From Glaciimonas soli (GTDB lineage: Bacteria > Pseudomonadota > Gammaproteobacteria > Burkholderiales > Burkholderiaceae_D): a DNA stretch of 64,000 bases. The notes under the pieces were generated by a model, which saw nothing but the letters and a program-made list of their open reading frames with translations, was not told where the DNA came from and did not search any database. Of this stretch, positions 30,099 through 40,645 are shown one piece after another. Within the stretch, counting starts at the first letter, position 1. Every line of letters begins with the position of its first letter. The translations under genes were made by a program, and so were the position numbers. The DNA lies in the NCBI RefSeq assembly GCF_009497155.1, contig NZ_WINI01000001.1, positions 310,001-374,000 of the forward strand, in the 5' to 3' direction.

Positions 30099-30220
30099 TA
30101 TTTACCCTGAATTTTGTCGCCAACTTTGGCAACGTCTTGGCCAAAACCATGCACGGTATTGCAACCAGCAAGCAAAATTCCCGCTATAGAAAGAATGCAA
30201 ACAAAAATAATTTTTTTCAT
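30098..30220 (-). CDS. Entericidin A/B family small lipoprotein
   Basis: A 40-residue gene found by reading the gap between leuC and leuD. It begins [20 protein letters not shown]: a basic start, a hydrophobic stretch and lipobox LLAGC with Cys20 as the lipidated residue. The mature part is only 20 residues ([20 protein letters not shown] plus Lys). The pattern CNTV.G.G.D....G..I matches entericidin proteins (EcnA/EcnB), outer-envelope lipopeptides linked to a toxin/antidote pair in E. coli. Only one gene is present, so it is not obviously a toxin-antidote pair. It overlaps leuD by one base and follows leuC by about 40 nt. Similar small genes occur at this place in other Burkholderiales; their role there is not established. 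Confidence 0.85.
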   Translation of the reverse strand: MKKIIFVCILSIAGILLAGCNTVHGFGQDVAKVGDKIQGK

Positions 30221-30259
30221 GATTTCACGAAGTAAAGAAGGCGACGAATATGATCAAAT

Positions 30260-31660
30260 TTAAAGAGCGCGCACGTCGACGAAGTGGCCGAAAATTCCCG
30301 CTGCTGCGGCCATTGCCGGGCTAACCAGATGTGTACGACCGCCAGCGCCTTGACGCCCTTCAAAATTTCGGTTGGAAGTTGACGCGCAACGCTCACCCGG
30401 TTCCAGCCTGTCCGCATTCATTGCCAGACACATGGAACAGCCCGGCTCACGCCATTCAAAACCAGCTTCTTTAAAAATTTTATCCAAACCTTCACGTTCC
30501 GCTTGTTCTTTAACCAAACCAGAACCTGGCACCACTATTGCCAACTTGACATTGGAAGCGCGGAATTTGCCTCGCACTACCGATGCCGCAGCACGCAAAT
30601 CCTCAATGCGGGAATTGGTACAAGAACCGATAAACACTTTATCAATGCGAATGTCAGCTATCTGTGTATTTGGCTTCAATCCCATATACACCAGCGCTTT
30701 TTCCATGCCATCGCGCTTGGTAGGGTCTTTTTCTTTATCTGGATCAGGTACGCGATCATCAATGGCGACCACCATTTCAGGCGAAGTACCCCATGTCACT
30801 TGCGGTTTGATTTCCGCTGCATTGAGCGTCACTACCATGTCGAATTTAGCACCGATGTCGGTGTGCAAAGTACGCCAATAGCTGACAGCACGTTCCCAAT
30901 GTGGGCCGACTGGCGAGAATGGGCGCCCTTTAACGTAATTCACAGTCGTGTCATCCACCGCAATCATGCCCGCGCGCGCGCCGGCTTCGATCGCCATGTT
31001 ACACACAGTCATCCGACCTTCCATCGATAATGCGCGTATTGCGGTGCCCGCAAATTCAATCGCATATCCGGTTCCGCCAGCCGTACCGATCTGACCAATA
31101 ACTGCCAATACAATATCTTTCGCCGTTACGCCGGCAGGAATCACGCCATCAACTTGCACCAGCATAGATTTGGACTTTTTGGTCAGCAAGGTCTGTGTCG
31201 CTAATACGTGCTCGACTTCAGATGTACCGATACCATGCGCCAAACAACCAAACGCGCCATGAGTAGAAGTATGCGAGTCGCCACAAACAACCGTCATGCC
31301 CGGCAAAGTCGCTCCCTGCTCAGGCCCAATCACATGCACGATACCCTGACGCAAATCGTTCATGCCGAAATAGGTCAAGTCATATTTTTTGGCATTGGCA
31401 TCCAGCGTTTCAACTTGCAAACGTGAAATCGGATCGGCGATGCCGTGCGAGCGATCAGTGGTCGGTACATTGTGATCAGCGACCATCAGATTGGCCTGAT
31501 TACGCCAAGGCGCACGATTAGCCAGGCGCAGACCTTCAAAAGCCTGAGGACTGGTCACTTCGTGTAATAAATGACGATCTATATACAGAATCGCGGTGCC
31601 GTCGTCTTCAGTATGAACAACGTGGGATTCCCAGAGTTTGTCGTAAAGCGTTTTAAGCAT
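30260..31660 (-). CDS. leuC: 3-isopropylmalate dehydratase large subunit
   Basis: 466 residues from the ATG at 31660 ([15 protein letters not shown]); a TTG two codons upstream is possible and no clear ribosome binding site marks either. It carries the [4Fe-4S] cluster; ligand cysteines are in [13 protein letters not shown] and [20 protein letters not shown] and [13 protein letters not shown]-like blocks are present ([16 protein letters not shown]). First gene of the leu series. Confidence 0.96.
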   Translation of the reverse strand: MLKTLYDKLWESHVVHTEDDGTAILYIDRHLLHEVTSPQAFEGLRLANRAPWRNQANLMVADHNVPTTDRSHGIADPISRLQVETLDANAKKYDLTYFGMNDLRQGIVHVIGPEQGATLPGMTVVCGDSHTSTHGAFGCLAHGIGTSEVEHVLATQTLLTKKSKSMLVQVDGVIPAGVTAKDIVLAVIGQIGTAGGTGYAIEFAGTAIRALSMEGRMTVCNMAIEAGARAGMIAVDDTTVNYVKGRPFSPVGPHWERAVSYWRTLHTDIGAKFDMVVTLNAAEIKPQVTWGTSPEMVVAIDDRVPDPDKEKDPTKRDGMEKALVYMGLKPNTQIADIRIDKVFIGSCTNSRIEDLRAAASVVRGKFRASNVKLAIVVPGSGLVKEQAEREGLDKIFKEAGFEWREPGCSMCLAMNADRLEPGERCASTSNRNFEGRQGAGGRTHLVSPAMAAAAGIFGHFVDVRAL

Positions 31661-31808
31661 GATCAAAAGGCCAGCAAAGGCGCACTATATGTTAGTTTAG
31701 CCCTTGATTATGCCATATTTAACGGCAGCATATTTTGTCTAAATACAAGCAATGCCACACAAATTTCTTACATCAGCTTATTAATAGTTGACCAACAAAC
31801 AAATAAAA

Positions 31809-32684
31809 TCACGAAACTTGCAAGGCGCGGGAAAATTTCAATTTTTCTGTGAACAATGCCGTACCAAACAGAATAATCAAGGAAGCACCTATCATTGTTA
31901 ACGTTATTTTTTCGCCCAGAAAAATTGCTCCCCACATAACGCCAAAGATCGGTATCAAGAAAGTGACTGATACAGCATAACTGGCGCCTTTTTGCGCTAT
32001 CAATTTAAAGAAAATAAAATAAGCGACGCCAGTACAAAACACACCCAAGGCTAGTGCTGCGTACCAAGCCGTCGGCGATATCGGCGCACTTGGCCACGTA
32101 AATAAAACCAAAGGAAGCAAAACCAGCGTTGCAAAAAGCTGGCTCCCGGCAGCCACGACTGCGGACGGCACGTCGGCCAAATGCTGCTTAGTGTAATTCG
32201 AAGAAAATCCATAGGACAACGTTGCCAACAGCACCGCCAGTATCGGCAATAAAGAGCTGGCAATATCCCCCTCAACTTGCCCCCAAACCAAGGTCACCAC
32301 ACCCACTAAACTGATGATCAGACCAAGAACCTGCATCCGTTTCATGGTTTTCTTCAGCCAGACAAAAGCAATTACGCCTGTCCATAGCGGTGTAGTCGCA
32401 TTCAGAATGGAATCAAAACCTGCATTCAGATGGAGTGTCGAATAAGCGAATAAGCAGAATGGCAGCGCGGAGCTAAAAATACCGGCGATAAGGAATGGTC
32501 CCGCTTTATTGCGTAAATGTTGGCGCGCGTCCCCTGTACGGAGCATTGGCAGCAATACCAAAGCCGCAATACCAACTCGTAATGTAATTAACGCAATCGG
32601 ACCAAATTCAGGCGTTGCAATTCGCATAAACAAAAACGAAGCACCCCAAATTGCGGCTAATAGTAAGAGTTCAGCGATTTGCAT
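31809..32684 (-). CDS. EamA-family (DMT) transporter
   Basis: 291 residues with ten predicted hydrophobic helices and the two EamA repeats typical of the 10-TMS drug/metabolite transporter group. The N-terminus LLLLAAIWGASFLFMRIA with the conserved Trp-Gly and Arg, and the second-half block GVAYFIFFKLIAQKGASYAVSVTFLIPIFG, support this. Probable efflux of a metabolite or amino acid; substrate unknown. It stands between leuC and hemY with its own upstream region. Confidence 0.87.
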   Translation of the reverse strand: MQIAELLLLAAIWGASFLFMRIATPEFGPIALITLRVGIAALVLLPMLRTGDARQHLRNKAGPFLIAGIFSSALPFCLFAYSTLHLNAGFDSILNATTPLWTGVIAFVWLKKTMKRMQVLGLIISLVGVVTLVWGQVEGDIASSLLPILAVLLATLSYGFSSNYTKQHLADVPSAVVAAGSQLFATLVLLPLVLFTWPSAPISPTAWYAALALGVFCTGVAYFIFFKLIAQKGASYAVSVTFLIPIFGVMWGAIFLGEKITLTMIGASLIILFGTALFTEKLKFSRALQVS

Positions 32685-32996
32685 TTTTATAATGTGAGTT
32701 AATTGTTATATGGCCTGCGTCAACCTGCCTGCGGAAGTATAGAGGAAAAGATATTCGATACCTTGGCTAAAAAGTTTATCAACCACAAGATAGTAAAACA
32801 CTCCGTATCTTGCTTTCAAACTCAACATCGGCATGTGTTAAAGCAAGAAGCGTTGAAAACATCTAAGGGGAAATGGCATGCGATGCATTGCGCTAGGCAA
32901 AAATCTCGCCTAACAAAATGCGTTAGGCAGATTAGCTAATTTCGACAACTTCGGTTATTGGAGGTGGGCACGAAAAGCAGTGCCCGACCTAGCACA
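32685..32996. other. Gene-free spacer between hemY and the EamA gene
   Basis: About 310 bases. A 78-codon plus-strand frame inside has no recognisable features and is not called. The spacer contains two hairpins downstream of hemY: a bulged stem AGGTGGGCAC/GTGCCCGACCT (32962-32990) and GCCTAAC/GTTAGGC (32908-32928), the latter followed on the minus strand by GAGATTTTT. The EamA promoter should also be here. Confidence 0.5.
32900..32928 (-). terminator. Possible terminator after hemY
   Basis: On the minus strand GCCTAAC pairs with GTTAGGC around a 7-nt loop, followed by GAGATTTTT. It lies about 70 nt past the hemY stop. The four bases between stem and T run weaken the case. Confidence 0.4.
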
Positions 32997-34196
32997 TCAT
33001 GACAGCGTCGTCGCCAACGCGCATTGGCGATAGTGCTCTGCAGCTTGTTCATTTTGCTCTAATGCTTCGTGCAATTGACCTAATTTCAAATGCGCTTCAC
33101 GAATAATTCGCGGTTCGTGAGCATCTGACAAAGCTTGCTCCAAATGACGCTGTGCTTTACCCCACAATTTCTGATTGAGGCAAAATGTACCAAGAGTCAA
33201 CGCTAACTCGGCGTCATTGGGCGATTTTTCTAACCAAGCTTCACACCGCTCAATTTGCGTACGCAAGGCACTTGAATTTTCGGCGGCAGCGGCATCGCGA
33301 TAGGCTTGTATCAAGCGTTTATCCCATTCGTATGCCAATGATTTTTCGATGATGCCGCGTGCCTCATCTTGCATATCGCGTTGATTGAATGCACGTGCGG
33401 CACACAAAGTGATCGACGGCTTAATCCGATCTTCCGCAGGAATCGATGCCCATAAGCGTTGAACCGCTTCAGCATCATGTGACGCATCGGCAAATTGATC
33501 TTCGTACGCCAATTCGCGCAGACGATGGGACAACGCAGGATGCAGCGCATTGTGCTTATCCAGAGTTTTTACCAAACGCAGCACTTCAGGCCAGTTTTTA
33601 GCCCTTTGATGGGCCTTTAATGCTAACCGCAGGGCTTGTATGTGACGCGTGCCGTTAGCATTGAGCTCGTCTATGGCGACTAACGCTGCTTGCGACTGAT
33701 GACCATCCACTAGCAAATCTAGCGTAGTCATCAACCGCGCCGTTTTCATCTGCTCTTTATCTTCAATGCTGGAAAGCCAGATGTCGCGCCGTTCAGGTTG
33801 CCCCATGTGATGAGCAGCGCGTGCGGCCACTAACGCTGCAACACCCAAATTATCATTTGATTCTGCAGCACGGGTGGCGGCTTTTTCCGCTTGACCATAA
33901 CGCCCCTCAAATAAGGATTTGAGTGAGTCTCGCAATGCTTTATTCGATTTTTCTTCCCGCTTTTGACGGCGATAGGCCACCACTTTTGCAGGTAATTTTT
34001 GCGCCGTCCGAATCACACGTAATAAAACATACAAAGCGATGAAAAGAATACCCAGCAATAGGAGAAAAAAGTTCAGCGACAAATCAACCCGATATGGTGG
34101 ATAGAAAAATACCACGTTGCCAGCATTGAAATGTGCCAGGAGCGCGACACCGATCGCGCTGGCAAAGATGGCAATCAACCAAAGAAAAAATCGCAT
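32997..34196 (-). CDS. hemY: HemY, TPR-containing inner-membrane protein of the hem operon
   Basis: 399 residues. Two N-terminal membrane segments (FFLWLIAIFASAIGVALLA and NFFLLLLGILFIALYVLL) are followed by a basic segment and a TPR-rich soluble part (GRYGQAEKAATRAAESND, ALTLGTFCLNQKLWGKAQRHLEQAL). Proteobacterial HemY is in the hem operon and is proposed to scaffold heme enzymes; it is not the Bacillus protoporphyrinogen oxidase of the same name. It starts 7 nt after hemX. Confidence 0.93.
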   Translation of the reverse strand: MRFFLWLIAIFASAIGVALLAHFNAGNVVFFYPPYRVDLSLNFFLLLLGILFIALYVLLRVIRTAQKLPAKVVAYRRQKREEKSNKALRDSLKSLFEGRYGQAEKAATRAAESNDNLGVAALVAARAAHHMGQPERRDIWLSSIEDKEQMKTARLMTTLDLLVDGHQSQAALVAIDELNANGTRHIQALRLALKAHQRAKNWPEVLRLVKTLDKHNALHPALSHRLRELAYEDQFADASHDAEAVQRLWASIPAEDRIKPSITLCAARAFNQRDMQDEARGIIEKSLAYEWDKRLIQAYRDAAAAENSSALRTQIERCEAWLEKSPNDAELALTLGTFCLNQKLWGKAQRHLEQALSDAHEPRIIREAHLKLGQLHEALEQNEQAAEHYRQCALATTLS

Positions 34197-34203
34197 ATGC
34201 CTA

Positions 34204-35463
34204 TCACTTATTCTTGTAAGTACGAATCGCAGCCAAGCTATCCAGCGTTGGCATGTTGATCGACAAATTATTACCTTGTACCTGTTTCAACAACGCTTGC
34301 GCAGTCTGCGTTTGCTTGGCGCGGGTATCAAAATAGTTGGTGATAATGTCTTGCGATGCAATCAAATCACTACGGAAGGCCGCATCATTGTGTGACAACA
34401 ATCCCAGTCTGGCATTTAGCAAGCGTAATTTCAGATTTTCGTGGACATAGTAAGCCTGCGTTGGCGACAACATCAGTGCATCTGGCGTTGCCACTGTGCG
34501 CACCCGGATCAACTGGCGAATTTGTCCCCAGAATTCGGTGCTCCAGCTCTGCCATGTATCTTTCAATACGCCACCCCAATTAGTGCCTGTAGCGGCATTG
34601 GTGCTGGCAGCGTCGCTGCTATTTACGCCCACATCTTTGACGGCTTTGTTGTTTGCCTTGTGCGGATTAACAGGATGAACCGGCTGCTTGTTAATATTGA
34701 CCATATCAGCACGATTTGCTGTTACCACAGGTTTTTCATCCGACAACAACGGCAATGTATCGACCTGGCTGATCAAACTATCCAGACGCGCCGAAATACC
34801 AGTAACGTCCAGCGTCGGTAACGCTTTCAAACGATCAATATCGCGAGCAATCGCAGCACGGATCGCCACAAATTGCGCTTTATCCGAGCGCGCTAAATTT
34901 TTGTCTGCGTTTTCCAGTGCAATTAAAGCGCCTTGCACATTGCCAGCAAGCTGCAACTGTTGATTTGCAGTCGATAACACGTCGTCGACTTGCGACAATG
35001 CCCAATCATCGCCATTTTTAGACAAATCCTGATACATCTGGGTCAGCGCCACTTGCTGGCTTTGGGATTCGGTTTGCTTGTTTTCCAGCACCGCGACTTT
35101 CGCTTGCAATTCTTTGGTCGCTTCTTCGCTGGATTTGACGATCACTTTAGTGTCGTTAATGTTGCTATCGCCAATTTGCAAACGCTGCGCAAGCTCTGTA
35201 CGCAACTTAATATTTTCGTTGTGCGTGGTCCACCATGTAGCGGCGAGCAAACACGCCAGTATTAGTAGCAACACATAAATCAAGCCGAGCTGCTTGCCCG
35301 ACTTGTTTTCTGCAATGGCATAGGGCTGCAAAACGGCTTGCGATGCCTTTGAGGCCGTCGTTGAGCCTGCAGACGAATCTGTAGTTGAAGGAGATGCTGC
35401 AGTAGAACCAACAGTCGGCTGCTGTGCATCTGGCGGAGTCGGAGTAGGTTGTGATGAAGTCAT
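34204..35463 (-). CDS. hemX: HemX, putative uroporphyrinogen-III C-methyltransferase family
   Basis: 419 residues from the ATG at 35463 (MTSSQPTPTPPDAQ), 2 nt after the hemD stop; the open frame extends further into hemD. One transmembrane segment (LGLIYVLLLILACLLAATWW, about 60-79), then a coiled coil (LRTELAQRLQIGDSN..., AKVAVLENKQTESQSQQ) and a helical periplasmic part. Although named as a methyltransferase it lacks a SAM-binding fold; its role in the heme pathway is unclear. The N-terminal 40 residues are Ser/Thr/Pro-rich. Confidence 0.9.
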   Translation of the reverse strand: MTSSQPTPTPPDAQQPTVGSTAASPSTTDSSAGSTTASKASQAVLQPYAIAENKSGKQLGLIYVLLLILACLLAATWWTTHNENIKLRTELAQRLQIGDSNINDTKVIVKSSEEATKELQAKVAVLENKQTESQSQQVALTQMYQDLSKNGDDWALSQVDDVLSTANQQLQLAGNVQGALIALENADKNLARSDKAQFVAIRAAIARDIDRLKALPTLDVTGISARLDSLISQVDTLPLLSDEKPVVTANRADMVNINKQPVHPVNPHKANNKAVKDVGVNSSDAASTNAATGTNWGGVLKDTWQSWSTEFWGQIRQLIRVRTVATPDALMLSPTQAYYVHENLKLRLLNARLGLLSHNDAAFRSDLIASQDIITNYFDTRAKQTQTAQALLKQVQGNNLSINMPTLDSLAAIRTYKNK

Positions 35464-35465
35464 AG

Positions 35466-36278
35466 TCACAATTGTAACGCGTCGAGTAGTCGTTCGTCCC
35501 CTGAGCCGGTCAGAGTAATATCGGTAAATCCACATTGATGCGCTGTTTCTGCAATACGCGTATGCGACACCACGATTTTTTTTCGTTGGATTTTTGCAAC
35601 ATTAATGTCGCTATTGATTGCGCTTTCAATGGAATTTTCAAGTTGCTGCACCATGTCCAGAAGATTACGTAACGCTTCCGAACTAGTCAGCACCCATACA
35701 TTGTCGGCATCAAGCAATTCACGCAATTGCTTTTTCAGCGCAACAGTCATCACTGGCGCCTGACGGCGATAAGCCGTAATTGTGCTTAGATTGACTCCCG
35801 CTGCACGCAGTTGATCTGACAATAACTCTCTGCCACCATCACCGCGTACTATTAATACCCGCTCACCACGCAAACTATTGAGATCAAGTACTTGCAGCAA
35901 ACCTTCAGAGTCCGTTTTAGTCAGATCAGGGGGACTGAAAATCTTCGCATTCTCATTTGTCACGCCATGCTCAGCCAAAGCGGCGCGACTGCCCTCGCCT
36001 ACAATGCCAATATCAACATGCTTCGGCCATTGCACAATGTGTTGAAAAGTCGCATGAATGGCATTAGGACTGACAAACACCACCATTGCATAGTGATCCA
36101 ACTGCGCCATTATGGTGCAAAGTTCAGCAAGTTCAACCTCACCTCTGAGCGGATATATTTCTAACAGAGGAAAAATAATAGCTTCCCGGCCACGCGCGAT
36201 GATTTGTTGCGCCAATCTCTGCGCTTGCGCTTGTGGCCGGGTGATAACGATAGCTGGTAATGCAGGTGGTTGTTGCAA
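35466..36278 (-). CDS. hemD: Uroporphyrinogen-III synthase
   Basis: 270 residues if started at the TTG at 36278, which has AGAAGGG 7 nt upstream and lies just after the hemC stop. An ATG at 36323 overlaps hemC by 41 nt and has no ribosome binding site, giving an unusual N-terminal extension. The protein closes hydroxymethylbilane into uroporphyrinogen III with D-ring inversion. HemD is weakly conserved; AIVITRPQAQAQRLAQQ, VFVSPNAIHA, VLTSSEALRNLL and the GEGSRAAL segment match the family, and position directly after hemC confirms it. Confidence 0.9.
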   Translation of the reverse strand: MQQPPALPAIVITRPQAQAQRLAQQIIARGREAIIFPLLEIYPLRGEVELAELCTIMAQLDHYAMVVFVSPNAIHATFQHIVQWPKHVDIGIVGEGSRAALAEHGVTNENAKIFSPPDLTKTDSEGLLQVLDLNSLRGERVLIVRGDGGRELLSDQLRAAGVNLSTITAYRRQAPVMTVALKKQLRELLDADNVWVLTSSEALRNLLDMVQQLENSIESAINSDINVAKIQRKKIVVSHTRIAETAHQCGFTDITLTGSGDERLLDALQL

Positions 36279-36282
36279 TGCT

Positions 36283-37227
36283 TTACCCTTCTTGTTTACA
36301 TGAAACCAAAATAGCTTCGGCATCTTGCAAACGTAATTGTTCCGCCATTTGCTCGCCTAATTTTTCGGGGGCATCTGCTGGCCCGCTGATATCTGCGCTG
36401 GCAACGCGCAAACCATCAGGCGTCGCGATCATGCCACGCAAACGCATAGTATCGCCTGTGATTGTTGCAAAAGCAGCAAGCGGAATCTGGCAACTGCCGC
36501 CAAAAGCACGTGACAGAGTACGCTCGGCCGTCACAGCGGCGTTGGTCGCAGGATGATTTAAGGGCGCCAACATCCTCAATACATCGTCACGTGTGCTGCA
36601 AATTTCTATTCCCATCGCTCCCTGCCCGGGGGCTGGCAAACTTTGTTCTGGCTCAATCAACGCTTTTATCCGCTCATGCAAGCCTAAGCGTTTCAAACCC
36701 GCCGCAGCCAAAATAATCGCATCATATTCACCCTTATCCAGTTTGCCTAAGCGCGTTCCTAAATTTCCGCGCAGCGGCTTGATGATCAGATGAGGAAAAC
36801 GTGCGGCAATCAAGGCCTGCCGACGCAAACTGCTAGTGCCAACAATCGCACCAACTGGCAATGCGGCAAGTGACGCGTAGGTATTCGAAACGAAAGCATC
36901 GCGCGGATCTTCTCGCTCCAATACTGCCGCAAGCGTAAAACCTTCAGGCAACTCCATCGGCATATCTTTGAGCGAATGTACCGCCAGATCAGCACGATTT
37001 TCTTCCATCGCCACTTCCAGCTCTTTCACAAACAAGCCTTTGCCGCCGACCTTGGATAAGGTCCGATCAAGAATTTGATCTCCGCGCGTCGTCATACCGA
37101 GAATAGTTATCTTGCACTGTGGATATAATGCAGCTAATCTATCGCGCACATGTTCCGCTTGCCACATAGCCAGTGGACTTTCTCGCGATGCTATGATGAG
37201 TTTGGAAGGAAGAGATATTTTCGACAC
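36283..37227 (-). CDS. hemC: Porphobilinogen deaminase (hydroxymethylbilane synthase)
   Basis: 314 residues from the GTG at 37227 ([20 protein letters not shown]), the family start; the open frame extends 32 codons upstream into sequence unlike HemC. It polymerises four porphobilinogens. Landmarks are [43 protein letters not shown] and the dipyrromethane-binding cysteine in [12 protein letters not shown]. First gene of hemC-hemD-hemX-hemY, divergent from ppc with about 290 bp between starts. Confidence 0.95.
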   Translation of the reverse strand: MSKISLPSKLIIASRESPLAMWQAEHVRDRLAALYPQCKITILGMTTRGDQILDRTLSKVGGKGLFVKELEVAMEENRADLAVHSLKDMPMELPEGFTLAAVLEREDPRDAFVSNTYASLAALPVGAIVGTSSLRRQALIAARFPHLIIKPLRGNLGTRLGKLDKGEYDAIILAAAGLKRLGLHERIKALIEPEQSLPAPGQGAMGIEICSTRDDVLRMLAPLNHPATNAAVTAERTLSRAFGGSCQIPLAAFATITGDTMRLRGMIATPDGLRVASADISGPADAPEKLGEQMAEQLRLQDAEAILVSCKQEG

Positions 37228-37515
37228 AGTTTCTTTCAAATTGAATATTAATGCGGCCCACAAAGCTAACGTTAATGACAGACTTAAAAAGCTTTTACAG
37301 CCTCCATCAGGGGCATAAGGCATAGCATGCAGCTGTAAATTCTAGCACGGCCCAAGTGCGGAATCCGGCTCATTCACCCTTTGTTATATGCGTAATAGTC
37401 GATCAGTAATAATTGCACTGATCACCATGCTGTTCTTTGCTGTCGTTTTTGTTGTTGTTTGAATCACCATTTCTATTCATATCCATTCAGAAAAAAGCAA
37501 ATTTTCCTCACCATC

Positions 37516-40398
37516 ATGGCAAAACAACCTACACCCGCTATCCGTACCACCCCTCCTGTCAAAAGCATCACTCCTAATAAAGATGCTCCCTTAAAAGAAG
37601 ATATTCGGCTGCTAGGTCGTTTGTTAGGCGATGTGCTGCGTGAGCAAGAAGGCGATGCAGTTTTCGAAGTCGTCGAAACCATACGTCAAACCTCGGTGCG
37701 TTTTCGCCGTGAATCGGATCCGCAAGCCGGGGCCGAGCTGGACAAAATGCTTAAAAAATTGACGCGCGATCAAACCAATTCGGTGGTGCGCGCATTTTCG
37801 TACTTCTCGCATCTGGCTAACATTGCTGAAGATCAGCATCACAATCGTCGCCGTCGCGCCCACGTGCTGGCGGGTTCTGCGCCGCAACCTGGCAGTGTTG
37901 CGCATGCATTGAGCAAGCTGGATGACGCTGGTGTTTCAGGCGCAGCGATTCGCGACTTTCTGAAGGATGCGTTGATCTCACCGGTACTCACCGCGCATCC
38001 GACTGAAGTCCAACGCAAAAGTATTTTAGATGCAGAGCGCGATATCGCACGATTATTAGCTGAACGCGATCAACCGCACACACCTAAAGAATTACGCGAC
38101 AATGCCGAATTACTACGGGGCCGCATCGCCACTTTGTGGCAAACGCGCATGCTACGTTATAGCAAATTGACGGTTGCCGATGAAATTGAAAATGCATTGT
38201 CCTATCATCGCATTACCTTTTTGCGCGAATTACCGGCCTTATACGACGATATCGATAGCGAAATTTCCACACAGTTTCCAACCCGCTCCAAAGCAGGCAG
38301 CGGCGCAAGCTCAGCATCGTCACCGTTATCGCCCTATATTCAAATGGGTAGCTGGATCGGTGGCGACCGCGATGGCAATCCTAACGTCAACGCCAGCACC
38401 ATGCAGCATGCATTGCAACGCCAATCAACGACGATACTGGATTTCTATCTGGATGAAGTGCATGCACTGGGCGCAGAATTATCAGTCTCCACGTTGATGG
38501 TCAGCGTTACGCCAGAATTATTGACACTGGCCGACGCGTCGCCGGATCTGTCGGATCACCGCTCCGATGAGCCGTATCGCCGTGCCTTGATCGGTATTTA
38601 TGCGCGCCTTGCAGCCACTGCGCGCGATCTGGGCGCGACCAATATCCTGCGTCAGGAAGTCGGTAGCGCTGCGCACTATGCGGCAGCCAGCGAGTTCACT
38701 CAGGAATTACAAATCATCGAAGACTCGTTGATGGTCAATCATGGCGCGGCGCTGGTCAAACCCCGCTTATCGACACTAAAACGTGCGACAGAGATATTTG
38801 GCTTTCATTTGGCGTCGCTCGATATGCGTCAAAGTTCAGATGTGCATGAGTCCGTATTAACCGAGCTCTTCGCACATGCGCGCGTTACCACAACCTATAA
38901 CCAGCTCAGCGAAGATCAAAAAATCGCTTTATTGTTGTCGGAACTGAGTAATCCACGGCCCTTGTATTCCCCGTTTATCAGCTATTCGGCACAGACCGAA
39001 TCTGAGCTCAGCATCCTGCGTAGTGCTGGCCTGATCCGCCAGCGTTACGGTGCGCGTGCTATCCGCAATTACATTATTTCGCATACGGAAACCGTGTCCG
39101 ATTTATTAGAGCTATTAGTGCTGCAACAGGAAACCGGTTTATTGCGCCTCAGCGCCGAAACTGATACCTCCGTCAATGCTGAACTCGAAGTCATGGTTAT
39201 CCCGTTGTTTGAGACCATTCCCGATTTACGTGCTGCAGCCGCCATCATGGAGCAATGGATGGCGCTGCCACAAGTTGCACGCTTGATCGCCAAGCAAGGT
39301 CACCAGCAAGAAGTCATGCTAGGTTATTCCGACTCGAATAAAGATGGCGGATTTTTGACCTCTAACTGGGAACTGTATAAGGCTGAAATTGAATTAGTAC
39401 GCGTGTTTAACAGCGCCGGCGTCAAATTGCGCTTGTTCCACGGCCGGGGCGGCACCGTAGGACGTGGCGGCGGACCAAGTTACCAAGCGATTCTGGCGCA
39501 ACCACCAGGCACGGTGAATGGTCAAATTCGCTTAACTGAACAAGGCGAAATCATTGCGTCGAAATTTTCCAATCCGGAAATCGGCCGCCGCAATTTGGAG
39601 TTGTTAGTTGCCGCCACTTTGGAAGCGGGCTTGATGCCCAGTGCAGCAGTAGGCAAACAAGCGAAAAAACTCACCGAATTTGAAACATTGATGGACGGTC
39701 TGTCGGAACGCGCTTATCAGGCTTATCGCAATCTAGTGTACGAAACGCCGGGTTTTACCGATTATTTTTTTCAAGCTACGCCGATTGCAGAAATCGCTGA
39801 ATTAAATATTGGCTCACGCCCGGCATCGCGCAAATCAACCCGCCGGATTGAAGATTTACGTGCCATTCCATGGGGATTTTCATGGGGGCAATGTCGCTTG
39901 CTGTTGCCGGGCTGGTATGGCTTTGGCAGTGCCATCTCTGCATGGTTGAACGAAGGTACGGCTAAAGACAAAACACAAAAAATGGCCACCTTGCGAGCCA
40001 TGTATAAAGAATGGCCGTTCTTTGCGACGCTGTTATCGAACATGGATATGGTGTTGTCCAAGACTGATCTCGCAGTAGCATCGCGCTATGCAGGCTTAGT
40101 TACTGACCGCAAGCTACGCAACAGTATTTTCAAACGTATCGTAGAAGAGCACGAGCGTACCAGCAGCATTCTCAGCGCTATCACTGGCGCTAAAGATCGC
40201 TTGGCGGGCAACCCTTTGTTAGCGCGCTCCATCAAAAACCGCTTCGCTTATCTTGATCCGCTGAATCACTTGCAGGTCGAGTTAATCAAGCGCCACCGCA
40301 GCATTACAGCTGCTGGCCGGGCTACCGAGGAGCGCGTTAAACGCGGCATCCATTTGAGCATTAACGGCGTCGCTGCGGGCTTGCGCAATACCGGTTGA
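37516..40398 (+). CDS. ppc: Phosphoenolpyruvate carboxylase
   Basis: About 960 residues from the ATG at 37516 ([11 protein letters not shown]); the frame also opens at 37459. It carboxylates PEP to oxaloacetate, replenishing the TCA cycle. The catalytic motifs are all present: [42 protein letters not shown] and [15 protein letters not shown]. The conserved C-terminal end [18 protein letters not shown] is complete. A typical terminator follows. No clear Shine-Dalgarno at either start. Confidence 0.97.
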   Translation: MAKQPTPAIRTTPPVKSITPNKDAPLKEDIRLLGRLLGDVLREQEGDAVFEVVETIRQTSVRFRRESDPQAGAELDKMLKKLTRDQTNSVVRAFSYFSHLANIAEDQHHNRRRRAHVLAGSAPQPGSVAHALSKLDDAGVSGAAIRDFLKDALISPVLTAHPTEVQRKSILDAERDIARLLAERDQPHTPKELRDNAELLRGRIATLWQTRMLRYSKLTVADEIENALSYHRITFLRELPALYDDIDSEISTQFPTRSKAGSGASSASSPLSPYIQMGSWIGGDRDGNPNVNASTMQHALQRQSTTILDFYLDEVHALGAELSVSTLMVSVTPELLTLADASPDLSDHRSDEPYRRALIGIYARLAATARDLGATNILRQEVGSAAHYAAASEFTQELQIIEDSLMVNHGAALVKPRLSTLKRATEIFGFHLASLDMRQSSDVHESVLTELFAHARVTTTYNQLSEDQKIALLLSELSNPRPLYSPFISYSAQTESELSILRSAGLIRQRYGARAIRNYIISHTETVSDLLELLVLQQETGLLRLSAETDTSVNAELEVMVIPLFETIPDLRAAAAIMEQWMALPQVARLIAKQGHQQEVMLGYSDSNKDGGFLTSNWELYKAEIELVRVFNSAGVKLRLFHGRGGTVGRGGGPSYQAILAQPPGTVNGQIRLTEQGEIIASKFSNPEIGRRNLELLVAATLEAGLMPSAAVGKQAKKLTEFETLMDGLSERAYQAYRNLVYETPGFTDYFFQATPIAEIAELNIGSRPASRKSTRRIEDLRAIPWGFSWGQCRLLLPGWYGFGSAISAWLNEGTAKDKTQKMATLRAMYKEWPFFATLLSNMDMVLSKTDLAVASRYAGLVTDRKLRNSIFKRIVEEHERTSSILSAITGAKDRLAGNPLLARSIKNRFAYLDPLNHLQVELIKRHRSITAAGRATEERVKRGIHLSINGVAAGLRNTG

Positions 40399-40427
40399 TT
40401 CTTTTTTGATTCAAGTGTTAACACAAT

Positions 40428-40462
40428 AAAAAAACCGGATAAACTTTTATCCGGTTTTTTTA
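40428..40462 (+). terminator. Rho-independent terminator after ppc
   Basis: CCGGATAAA (40435-40443) pairs with TTTATCCGG (40446-40454), extended by A-T pairs, then a T7 run. It lies about 30 nt past the ppc stop. Confidence 0.93.
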
Positions 40463-40499
40463 TTGGCTGATATTATCGACTGATATCCCACATGCCCAC

Positions 40500-40618
40500 C
40501 CACCGTCACTCCCGCGAACGCGGGAATCCATTTTACGAAAAACAAAGATTGGAGAGATTTGTCCTTTACGTTATTGTGCTCGTAACTTGGATCCCCGCGT
40601 TCGCTAGGATGACGGTGG
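40500..40618. repeat. REPIN-like inverted pair of palindromic repeats (copy 1)
   Basis: Unit 40500-40530 reads CCACCGTC, ACTCCCGCG, AACGCGGGAATCCA in sequence. A second, inverted unit at 40588-40618 has the same ends with a few changes. Each unit has its own inner palindrome (CCCGCG..CGCGGG) and the two could fold together over a 57-nt spacer. It lies between convergent ppc and GNAT genes. Confidence 0.8.
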
Positions 40619-40645
40619 TTAGATTATGATTATGCGTAACATCCG

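Noticed and set aside
30098-30220. Entericidin toxin-antidote pair
   Set aside because: Only one small lipoprotein gene is present; a pair would need a second adjacent peptide gene, which I do not see.
32703-32939. 78-codon plus-strand frame between hemY and the EamA gene
   Set aside because: No start signal, no recognisable features; region is better explained as terminator and promoter spacer.
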